Assembly (NCBI GenBank): GCA_025464425.1
Contig: JAODGV010000038.1
Coordinates: forward strand, 979 to 9,370
Direction: 5' to 3'
DNA: 8,392 bases
From: Methanosarcinales archaeon
GTDB taxonomy: Archaea; Halobacteriota; Syntropharchaeia; Alkanophagales; Methanospirareceae
The notes beneath the pieces are model-generated. The model saw nothing but the letters and a program-made list of their open reading frames with translations. It ran no database searches and was not told where the DNA came from. Within the stretch, counting starts at the first letter, position 1, and every line of letters begins with the position of its first letter. Positions 1 to 5,736 of this stretch are shown piece by piece. The position numbers and the translations under genes are program-made.

Positions 1-2
1 CG

Positions 3-1388
3 GCTTTCGGTGCGGGATTCCGGTATATCATGGTGCATTCCTTTGGCGGTATATGCCTCTTAGCCGGGATTCTGATACACCTCCAGAACGGTGGCTCACT
101 CGATTTTGAGTCTTTTGCATGGGGTCTTGGTAGTGAGTATCTGGCTTCTTATCTGGTATTCCTCGCTTTTATCATAAATGCCGCGGTCCCGCCCTTAGGC
201 GCATGGCTGGCGGATGCATATCCAGAAGCGAGTGTTACCGGTGCGGTCTTTTTAACGGCATTCACGACGAAGAGTGCGATATACGTGCTGATAAGGGGTT
301 TTCCGGGTGTTGAAATTTTGATATGGCTGGGAGCGATAATGGCGCTGTATGGAGTCGTCTTCGCAGTGCTTGAGAACGATATAAGAAGACTCCTCGCATA
401 CCACATCATCTCGCAGGTGGGCTATATGGTATGCGGTGTGGGTATGGGAGTAATTGGCACCGCAGCGGGTGAAATGGCGATAAACGGCGCTGCTGCTCAT
501 GCATTCTGCCATATTCTCTACAAGGCACTGCTTTTCATGGGTATGGGTGCGGTGATAGAGGTGACAGGCAGGAGGAAACTGACCGAGCTGGGCGGGATAT
601 ACAGGTATATGCCCATTACTTTCCACCTTTATATGGTGGGTGCCTATTCAATCTCCGGATTCCCGCTATTTAATGGATTTGTGAGTAAAACAATGGTTGT
701 TCACGCTTCTGCGCTCTGGAATTATCCAGTTATATGGCTGATGCTTGAAGGTGCTTCCATAGGAACCTTCCTGCATACGGGTTTGAAGCTCCCGTGGGGC
801 GTATGGTTTGCGAGGGATACCCCGGTATGCGATGCGAGGGAGCCACCCAGGAACATGCTCGCTGCAATGGGCATAACCGCATTTTTATGCACCCTGCTCG
901 GGGTGTATCCAAAGATACTGTACGATATTCTCCCTTATCCCGTCCATTATGAACCTTATGCTGCGGGTCACGTGGTGGGGATGAGCCAGCTTCTTATCTT
1001 CACATTTGTGGCGTTCTGGCTATTAAGGGGGATGCTCCATGGCACACCCACCATCACGCTCGATACCGATTGGTTCTACCGTATACCGGGTAAGAGGGTG
1101 ATAAGGTTCTGCGAAGGACCGCTGATGGCGTTCGCAGAGCATATTGACCGTGATGTAATGAAAATTGCGGGTTTCTTCCGTGCTATGCCATCAATGACGC
1201 AGACAGCGGTTGAGAACCGTATAGATAACGTATTCCACGTGGGAGTTCCAGTGTTACTCAACTTCGAGGGGATATATAACAGGATAAGGAGTATAAAAGT
1301 CAGGGAGTTATCGTTCAATTTGATTTACATCCTCATTGCCATGCTGCTCCTCCTCATATTCATATTGTCGGGGGTGGTGATGAGATGA
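3..1388 (+). CDS. Proton-translocating antiporter subunit, MrpD/NuoN-like (5'-truncated by window edge)
   Basis: Polytopic membrane protein of the Mrp antiporter / complex-I NuoL-M-N superfamily, expected to move H+ or Na+ as part of a larger complex. The reading frame is open from base 3, and the residues before the first ATG (base 30; AFGAGFRYI then MVHSFGG) continue the family pattern, so that ATG is internal and the true start lies upstream. Family landmarks are the NAAVPPLGAWLADAYPEAS segment, TTKSAIYVLIR, ENDIRRLLAYHIISQVGYM, and HAFCHILYKALLFMGMG with the conserved His/Lys of a transport helix. After the core come a TDWFYR motif, a polar stretch and a last membrane helix, as in many MrpD-like proteins. 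The usual PLHxWLPDA is here PLGAWLADA, so the conserved His and Pro are replaced. The stop overlaps the next start (ATGA), implying translational coupling. The superfamily is secure; the exact subunit letter is inferred. Confidence 0.9.
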   Translation, partial: AFGAGFRYIMVHSFGGICLLAGILIHLQNGGSLDFESFAWGLGSEYLASYLVFLAFIINAAVPPLGAWLADAYPEASVTGAVFLTAFTTKSAIYVLIRGFPGVEILIWLGAIMALYGVVFAVLENDIRRLLAYHIISQVGYMVCGVGMGVIGTAAGEMAINGAAAHAFCHILYKALLFMGMGAVIEVTGRRKLTELGGIYRYMPITFHLYMVGAYSISGFPLFNGFVSKTMVVHASALWNYPVIWLMLEGASIGTFLHTGLKLPWGVWFARDTPVCDAREPPRNMLAAMGITAFLCTLLGVYPKILYDILPYPVHYEPYAAGHVVGMSQLLIFTFVAFWLLRGMLHGTPTITLDTDWFYRIPGKRVIRFCEGPLMAFAEHIDRDVMKIAGFFRAMPSMTQTAVENRIDNVFHVGVPVLLNFEGIYNRIRSIKVRELSFNLIYILIAMLLLLIFILSGVVMR

Positions 1389-2878
1389 TGCCCTATATTC
1401 TCCTCCAGACGATAATAATACCGGTTATAGCCGCTCTGTTCATCCTCCTGACACGGCGTAAAACGGGTAAGATAGCAGGATTGATCGCTGGTATAGCACT
1501 CTTATACACCACTTCTCTACTCTGCATCGTGGGCATCAGGGTCTATCATGGCGGTGTAATCAGGGAGGCATTCGTATGGGGTCCCTATGTGACGTTTGGA
1601 CTCCTGGCTGATGGGTTGAGTCTGCCAATCGCACTGATAATAAACATAATCAGCACCGCTCTTGCATTTCACTCAATCCATTATATGGAGCAGAGGGTGG
1701 AGATAATATATAGAGGTGAGGATGCGAGGACGAAACTCAGGTATTACACCTCCTATTTCTGGCTATACCTCCTCATTTCTGCTGCTTTCATCGGTATTTG
1801 CTTTGCTACAAACCTCATCGTAATATATCTCTTTATAGAATTGCTCGTCATCCCATTCTACTTATTGATAAGCTATTTTGGCTATATACAGCGTTTCAGG
1901 GTAGCGGTAATGTGTTTCCTGTGGGGGATAGTAAGTGGAACGTTCGTCTTATTCGCATCGGTGCTGGTTTATTCGCAGATAGGGACATTTGAGGTCGCGG
2001 AGTTGCACGCTCTTGCCGGGAATCCAGTAGCGACCTGGATTGCATTGCTCATCTTCTCCGGGTTATTCATTAAGATGGCGGTATTTCCATTCCATGTCTG
2101 GATGCCGTGGGTTGACGGAGAAGCACCCACGTGCCTGACCGGAGCGCTCACGATTTATGCGAACATAGCAGCCTATGTGATTGTCCGTATTCTCATCCTG
2201 CCGCTATATGATGACCTCAGGGTGTTCAGCGTGCCGGTCATGATAATGGCTCTGATAACCATAATATATGGAGCGCTTCTCGCACTGGCTCAGGATGACG
2301 TGAAGCGACTCTGTGCATGCTCGACCATCGGGCAGATTTCGTTCTCGCTCATCGGGCTGGGAGCGCTCACTGTATGGGGTATTGAGGGAGGAATCTATTA
2401 CTTCCTGAGTCATATCCTGGGTAAAGCCATACTCTTCACAACTGCGGGTATTGTTGTTTACATGACAGGGCTGAGGGATATGAAAGAGATGGGCGGGCTT
2501 ATACATAAGATGCCACTGACTACCATACTCTGGATAACAGGAGCGGTGATACTCACGGGTGTCCCGCTCTCAAGTGGTTTTACGGGCAAATGGATACTGT
2601 TTACCGGTGTTTTTGGCTCTTATCCGGGTTCCACTGGCGTGATAATTGCGATTCTCGGTATCTTAGCGACCATATTAACGGCTGCATATACCTTCTGGGC
2701 GGCGAAGAGGATATTCTTTGGTCCTTTGAAGCCGGGATTAGCAGATGACCCCGGACTGAGCGACCCCCCATTATCAATGAGTATCCCGCTCCTCGTCCTG
2801 GCAGTTATATCTATCATCATAGGTGTGTATCCTGAACCACTCATGGAACTCCTTCACTCTGTGATAGGACAGTTATAA
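1385..2878 (+). CDS. Proton-translocating antiporter subunit, NuoM/MrpD-like
   Basis: A complete 497-residue polytopic membrane protein, normal length for the NuoM/MrpD/FpoM superfamily, with about 14 hydrophobic segments. Landmarks in order are: FGLLADGLSLP near residue 72; FIELLVIPFYLL near 150, carrying the glutamate that matches the TM5 glutamate of NuoM; FIKMAVFPFHVWMPWVDGEAPT near 230, carrying the TM7 lysine and histidine; AQDDVKRLCACSTIGQISF near 300; SHILGKAILF near 343, the TM8 His/Lys pair; and VPLSSGFTGKW near 395. The charged residues expected for ion translocation are therefore present, unlike in the neighbour upstream. The start ATG overlaps the previous stop (ATGA), and a second in-frame ATG follows at 1388. 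It probably forms one membrane arm with the upstream gene. Whether the complex is a stand-alone Mrp antiporter or part of a hydrogenase or F420H2/quinone-type oxidoreductase cannot be told without the genes outside the window. Confidence 0.92.
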   Translation: MMPYILLQTIIIPVIAALFILLTRRKTGKIAGLIAGIALLYTTSLLCIVGIRVYHGGVIREAFVWGPYVTFGLLADGLSLPIALIINIISTALAFHSIHYMEQRVEIIYRGEDARTKLRYYTSYFWLYLLISAAFIGICFATNLIVIYLFIELLVIPFYLLISYFGYIQRFRVAVMCFLWGIVSGTFVLFASVLVYSQIGTFEVAELHALAGNPVATWIALLIFSGLFIKMAVFPFHVWMPWVDGEAPTCLTGALTIYANIAAYVIVRILILPLYDDLRVFSVPVMIMALITIIYGALLALAQDDVKRLCACSTIGQISFSLIGLGALTVWGIEGGIYYFLSHILGKAILFTTAGIVVYMTGLRDMKEMGGLIHKMPLTTILWITGAVILTGVPLSSGFTGKWILFTGVFGSYPGSTGVIIAILGILATILTAAYTFWAAKRIFFGPLKPGLADDPGLSDPPLSMSIPLLVLAVISIIIGVYPEPLMELLHSVIGQL

Positions 2879-2889
2879 GACAGTTATAA
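2868..2889 (+). repeat. Tandem 11-bp direct repeat over the stop codon
   Basis: GACAGTTATAA occurs twice back to back (2868-2878 and 2879-2889). The first copy encodes the last residues and TAA stop of the antiporter gene. The second copy lies wholly in the spacer and supplies the TTATAAATA stretch that could act as a TATA box for the next gene. It looks like a small tandem duplication. Confidence 0.85.
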
Positions 2890-2919
2890 ATATGAGATAT
2901 ATAAACCATAAAAGGAGGT
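2884..2919 (+). promoter_or_regulatory. Possible TATA box plus strong ribosome binding site for the 85-residue gene
   Basis: TTATAAATA at 2884-2892 has archaeal TATA character, and a start point about 25 bases on would fall near 2912. AAAGGAGGT follows at 2911-2919, a near-perfect match to the 16S 3' end, with eight bases to the ATG at 2928. The ribosome binding site is clear. The promoter is less sure, because the gene could also be read from the antiporter transcript. Confidence 0.55.
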
Positions 2920-2927
2920 AGGGGAAG

Positions 2928-3185
2928 ATGGGAAGCACATTCAGCAATGCGATGAGATGCTTTATTAGATGTCCGGCATGCACTTTGAGACTCATCCGCA
3001 ATTTTGGGTCCTGTGACCCCAGGACACTGGAATTATTAAAAGAAGTCTGCCCTGATATAGAAGAGGAAACAGTAAGTTATTACTTCGGGCTTTTCATCGG
3101 TGTTGTATTCGTGATTCTCTCTGTGATGACATACTTATTTTTATATGCGCTCAGACTTGTGTGGAGGGAGGTGCTCTTCCCGTGA
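2928..3185 (+). CDS. Small cysteine-rich single-pass membrane protein, unknown function
   Basis: An 85-residue protein that I do not recognise. The start is fixed by GGAGGT eight bases upstream. The N-terminal half is soluble and holds five cysteines at about residues 11, 15, 18, 29 and 41 (spacing CX3CX2CX10CX11C), including a CPAC motif suggestive of metal or iron-sulfur binding or of disulfides. Residues about 52-75 form one strong hydrophobic helix, followed by a short tail with basic residues (RLVWREVLFP). By the positive-inside rule the tail is probably cytoplasmic, which would put the cysteine domain outside; however the N-terminus is also Arg-rich, so topology is uncertain. It sits 49 bases after an antiporter subunit in the same direction and could be an accessory protein of that complex. 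This is inferred from position only. Confidence 0.75.
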   Translation: MGSTFSNAMRCFIRCPACTLRLIRNFGSCDPRTLELLKEVCPDIEEETVSYYFGLFIGVVFVILSVMTYLFLYALRLVWREVLFP

Positions 3186-3190
3186 GAGAT

Positions 3191-3219
3191 CAAAAGGCTT
3201 TTATTTATATTATTTATAT
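3191..3219 (+). promoter_or_regulatory. Archaeal BRE/TATA promoter, leaderless transcript of the GvpD-like gene
   Basis: A purine-rich BRE-like stretch (CAAAAGG) is followed by TTATTTATA repeated in tandem (3201-3209 and 3210-3218). The first copy is centred about 24 bases before the ATG at 3228, the spacing expected when transcription starts at or next to the start codon. No ribosome binding site precedes the ATG, which agrees with a leaderless mRNA. Confidence 0.7.
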
Positions 3220-3227
3220 AAAGAAAT

Positions 3228-4619
3228 ATGAGCAGCAAAATACCGCCTGAATTGGAGAAGGCGCTGTCGACGGGGATTGGTTACTCGGTACTGATAAAGG
3301 GTGAGCCGGGAACTGGTAAGACGATGCTCGCATTCGAGCTACTCAACGAGTTCGGTGGCGAGAATGCGGTATATCTATCCTCACGGGTATCGCTTCCCGC
3401 TCTATACAAGCAATTTCCATGGCTGGAGGAACGCACCGGGTTCCAGGTGATAGATGCGACACAGTTGTATTTCTCATCAAAGGCGTTTCTGAAGCCACGC
3501 TCCTTCTCTGACCTCCTGCATACGAAACTGGTAGAGGGTAAGGAGCCTGCGCTCCTCGTGATAGATAGCTGGGAAGCGATAATGTCGGGTGAAGAAGGGG
3601 AGAAGGAGGAGGAGCTGGAGAAAACGTTAACCGACCTGGTGAGGAGCTATGCAGCGGAATACAGGATGAACTTGATACTTATATCAGAGACAACAGAGAC
3701 CAGGCTGCTCGATTATATCGTTGATGGGATAGTGGAGATGAGGAAAGTGACCTTGCACGGGCGAATGGCACGGGAGATAATACTGAAGAAACTGAGAGGT
3801 ATCAGGATAGACCAGTATAAATACGGGTTCACTCTGGACGGTGGCAGGTTCGGTTTCTTTAGACCGTTCCGCAGGAGGGAGATAGGGAAGAAGAGAAGAG
3901 TAGAGATTGTGCCCAATACACCTGAATACCTGTCCACAGGCTGCGTGGAGATAGACAGGATTCTGGAAGGCGGGTTACGCAGGGGGAGCACCACGATAAT
4001 GGAATACGGGGATGATTTATCATTCTTGGGATACACTTCTATCATCGCTCATATGGCTATAAACAGTATACAGCAGGGTGTCCATTGCGTGATAATCCCG
4101 CATAGTGGCTGGGATGAGCGGCGGTTGAGGCGTGGGATATTGCCTTTCGTGAAGGAGGAGGATTATAAGAAGTATCTCACCGTATTTGAGATAAGGGCTG
4201 AGGAAGAGGAGGAGAGAGAGAACGTGAAAGTATTGAAAGGCGAATCAATGGAGGTGGATTTCCCTATATTCACCGATTTCATCTCGAGCTTAGAACCGCC
4301 GGTACTGGCTATTATCGGAACAGACCTGCTGGAGTATCAATATCAGTTGAAAGTGACGGGTCATCTTGATAGAATGGCGGAGTTATTCTCCTACTGGGTG
4401 ATGGAATTAAGAGAAGCCGGGAACGTGGCAGTGTTTGGGATGCCTGCCGGCGGTGTCCTGGGCACCGAGTTACGGCATATGACTACCAATCGGTTCAGCC
4501 TCGGTGTGCTGGATAGGGCAGTAGTCCTTTATTGCGACCGCCCGGATACCAAGTTACACTGCGTGGAGAACGTCATCGCCGAAGACACTCTTAAGTTGAA
4601 ACTCACTGCCTTTGTGTGA
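3228..4619 (+). CDS. GvpD-like P-loop ATPase of the RecA/KaiC superfamily
   Basis: A cytosolic ATPase of 463 residues. Its opening (SSKIPPELEKAL, then SVLIKGEPGTGKTMLAFELL) matches the archaeal GvpD P-loop family, whose namesake represses gas-vesicle genes in haloarchaea. Walker A is GEPGTGKT at 25-32; the Walker B-like strand ALLVIDSW has its Asp near 113; ILISET near 152 may be the sensor strand. A basic patch, FRPFRRREIGKKRR, lies near 211-224; an Arg-rich region is functionally important in haloarchaeal GvpD. From about 236 a second KaiC-like half begins (STGCVEIDRILEGGLRRGST), but where its P-loop should be there is YGDDLSF with no GKT, so this half probably does not hydrolyse ATP. The gene has its own leaderless promoter. 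No gas-vesicle structural genes are in view, so a regulatory or signalling ATPase is the safest description. Confidence 0.82.
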   Translation: MSSKIPPELEKALSTGIGYSVLIKGEPGTGKTMLAFELLNEFGGENAVYLSSRVSLPALYKQFPWLEERTGFQVIDATQLYFSSKAFLKPRSFSDLLHTKLVEGKEPALLVIDSWEAIMSGEEGEKEEELEKTLTDLVRSYAAEYRMNLILISETTETRLLDYIVDGIVEMRKVTLHGRMAREIILKKLRGIRIDQYKYGFTLDGGRFGFFRPFRRREIGKKRRVEIVPNTPEYLSTGCVEIDRILEGGLRRGSTTIMEYGDDLSFLGYTSIIAHMAINSIQQGVHCVIIPHSGWDERRLRRGILPFVKEEDYKKYLTVFEIRAEEEEERENVKVLKGESMEVDFPIFTDFISSLEPPVLAIIGTDLLEYQYQLKVTGHLDRMAELFSYWVMELREAGNVAVFGMPAGGVLGTELRHMTTNRFSLGVLDRAVVLYCDRPDTKLHCVENVIAEDTLKLKLTAFV

Positions 4620-4830
4620 AGGATATAACACCGAATTGGAGTGCTCATAAATGTGAGAATGGAAGGCATACCTGCATGAAAGAGGTCGAATCATTAATGG
4701 AGAGAGGCAGATAGGAGATTACGAATACACGTTTGTAATATCTAAAAAAGAGGCTGAAGAAATACTTGAAAACAAGAAGAAGTTTGTAGAAAGGATAATC
4801 CAGTATCTAAAAGAGAGAAGGGTATTATGA
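4616..4830 (+). pseudogene. Small unknown gene interrupted by a frameshift near 4706-4713
   Basis: Two adjoining frames together look like one gene of about 71 codons. The first runs from a GTG at 4616, overlapping the ATPase stop as GTGTGA, and reads ITPNWSAHKCENGRHTCMKEVESLMERG before a TAG at 4712. The second has no start codon of its own at the junction; it reads IGDYEYTFVISKKEAEEI and ends in a charged, helical, Lys/Glu-rich tail at the TGA of 4828-4830. Adding one base near 4709 joins them. The first part has a CX8C pair (Cys near residues 13 and 22). The product is unknown to me. No clear ribosome binding site precedes the GTG, so translation may depend on coupling to the ATPase gene; alternatively ATG 4676 is the start. 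Either a decayed gene or a base-calling error would explain the break. Confidence 0.5.
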
Positions 4831-4935
4831 ATGCCATATTGGCGATGGATAGTCCATGTAATTGACAGGCAGATTGTTGAAATGTATCCGGACTTGAAAA
4901 AATTATTAATAAGAGAAGGAGATATAATTTATTGA
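4831..4935 (+). CDS. Very small ORF (34 residues), unknown
   Basis: An ATG immediately follows the TGA of the preceding ORF in the same frame, and AGAAGGGT at about 4816-4823 gives a ribosome binding site seven bases away. The product begins MPYWRWIVHVIDRQ, continues with a Lys/Leu-rich segment and ends GDIIY. Its stop lies next to the GAGGTGA ribosome binding site of the next gene, as in a compact operon. I do not recognise it. It could instead be the C-terminal end of the preceding ORF after a nonsense mutation, since the two are in frame with only the TGA between them. Confidence 0.4.
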   Translation: MPYWRWIVHVIDRQIVEMYPDLKKLLIREGDIIY

Positions 4936-4948
4936 GGTGACGGGAAAA

Positions 4949-5167
4949 ATGGCAAATAGGATAAGATTGGTAGAACCAGAAAGCGATCCAGAAATAACTA
5001 AAGCATTTCAAAAGGAGATAGACGAAAAGACTGCAGCATTAGCAATAATTGCACCTTATCAACCGGCGAAAGTTAGTCCCACAAAAGCTTTATGGGCTGA
5101 GATTGGACTAACCGAAAAAAGTAGCAGAGGAAGATGCGCCGTATCCCTGGAAAGCTATGGCGGATAA
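4949..5167 (+). CDS. N-terminal part of a frameshift-split hypothetical gene
   Basis: The start is ATG 4949 rather than the upstream GTG at 4937, because GAGGTGA at 4934-4940 is an excellent ribosome binding site at the right distance. The product begins MANRIRLVEPESDPEITKAF and is charged and soluble. At the A6 run 5115-5120 the frame changes quality: this frame goes on for about 15 residues (SSRGRCAVSLESYGG) to a stop. Skipping one A gives TEKVAEEDAPYPWKAMADKL, which runs straight into the ORF at 5157. I therefore read 4949-5489 as one gene of about 179 residues with one surplus A. The function is unknown. As an intact product only the first 57 or so residues would be native. Confidence 0.6.
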   Translation: MANRIRLVEPESDPEITKAFQKEIDEKTAALAIIAPYQPAKVSPTKALWAEIGLTEKSSRGRCAVSLESYGG

Positions 5168-5489
5168 ACTAGATCCTGTTGAATTTCAGGAATGGATTGA
5201 TGCATCAAGCTTGATGGAAATTCATGCCAGGAAAATATTGGAGATGAACGAAAGTTTTAAAGAAAATGCAGATGTTATAATAAGCCAACTTACAACAGGA
5301 TATCCCGTTCATTCCTATACTATAACTATTGAGGAGGCAGAAGAGATTTTTGGAGAGTACATCCATCATGGAAAAGAAGAAAAATATAAAAATCTATGGG
5401 ATGCTTCAAAATCATGGATTAAAAAATATTTAGATGAGGAATCGAGCAATCACATAATAAGGTTTATTTTGCCAAGAAGAAGGGGGTAA
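5157..5489 (+). CDS. C-terminal part of the frameshift-split hypothetical gene
   Basis: This 110-residue frame is most likely the continuation of the gene that starts at 4949, rejoined by removing one A from the A6 run at 5115-5120. In the joined product it is preceded by VAEEDAPYPWKA. If translated alone from ATG 5157 it would have only a weak GGA five bases upstream and would overlap the previous stop by 11 bases. It is soluble, Glu/Lys-rich and helical. The stretch ADVIISQLTTGYPVHSYTIT followed by IEEAEEI faintly resembles the C-terminal region of the SDH/ClpP-like serine proteinase family (LxxGxxxHxxxITxEEAxEI), but no catalytic serine region is visible, so I do not assign it. It ends in a basic tail (LPRRRG), where the ribosome binding site of the next gene overlaps the coding end. 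Confidence 0.6.
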   Translation: MADKLDPVEFQEWIDASSLMEIHARKILEMNESFKENADVIISQLTTGYPVHSYTITIEEAEEIFGEYIHHGKEEKYKNLWDASKSWIKKYLDEESSNHIIRFILPRRRG

Positions 5490-5494
5490 AAAAA

Positions 5495-5656
5495 ATGAAA
5501 AAACACTTAACTGATGCGGAGATCAGAAAAATATTTACTGATCCGTATTCATTAAAGAGGGGGATAAAGCTTTGGAAAGATGCGGAAAAAAGAGGGGAGG
5601 AATTCATCAAAAATATTAAGGAAGAGAGAAAGAAGTTATTGGAGAGAACCACATGA
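5495..5656 (+). CDS. Small basic, helical protein (53 residues), unknown
   Basis: ATG 5495 is preceded by AAGGGGG at about 5480-5486, a good ribosome binding site lying in the last codons of the gene before it. The two are separated by only five bases, so they are very likely co-transcribed. The product begins MKKHLTDAEIRKIFTDPYSL and is then almost wholly Lys/Glu/Arg-rich helix, possibly a short coiled coil or a partner-binding helix. It has no cysteine and no membrane segment. The small size, charge and coupling to the upstream gene would fit one half of a two-gene module such as a toxin-antitoxin pair, but nothing specific supports this and I leave it unassigned. Confidence 0.6.
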   Translation: MKKHLTDAEIRKIFTDPYSLKRGIKLWKDAEKRGEEFIKNIKEERKKLLERTT

Positions 5657-5736
5657 TAACTAACAGTCACCCCTAACTATCCCCCCGCTTCATGTTTTAA
5701 TGATGGATATGAACAGGCTGGATTTGAAAAGCTGAT
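5657..5736. other. Convergent intergenic spacer
   Basis: Eighty bases separate the end of the plus-strand small-ORF group from the end of the minus-strand membrane protein gene. A C-rich run (CTATCCCCCCGC) and a short TTTT are present. I see no clear hairpin, strong T-tract or further ORF. Confidence 0.5.

Noticed and set aside
252..626. Minus-strand ORF of 124 residues under the first antiporter gene
   Set aside because: His/Tyr/Cys-rich shadow translation opposite a conserved antiporter core; no domain signal.
4742..5011. Minus-strand ORF of 89 residues with hydrophobic stretches
   Set aside because: Antisense to AT-rich ORFs that have ribosome binding sites on the plus strand. Its Phe/Leu-rich composition is what reverse-complemented Lys/Glu codons give.
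5115..5121. AAAAAAG looks like a classic -1 ribosomal slippery site
   Set aside because: In the reading frame from 4949 the heptamer is not in the X XXY YYZ phase, and the shift needed to reach the downstream frame is +1, not -1. A surplus A explains it better.
5157..5489. Assignment as a SDH/ClpP-like serine proteinase
   Set aside because: Only a short C-terminal stretch resembles that family. The catalytic Ser/Lys regions are not visible, so the similarity may be chance.
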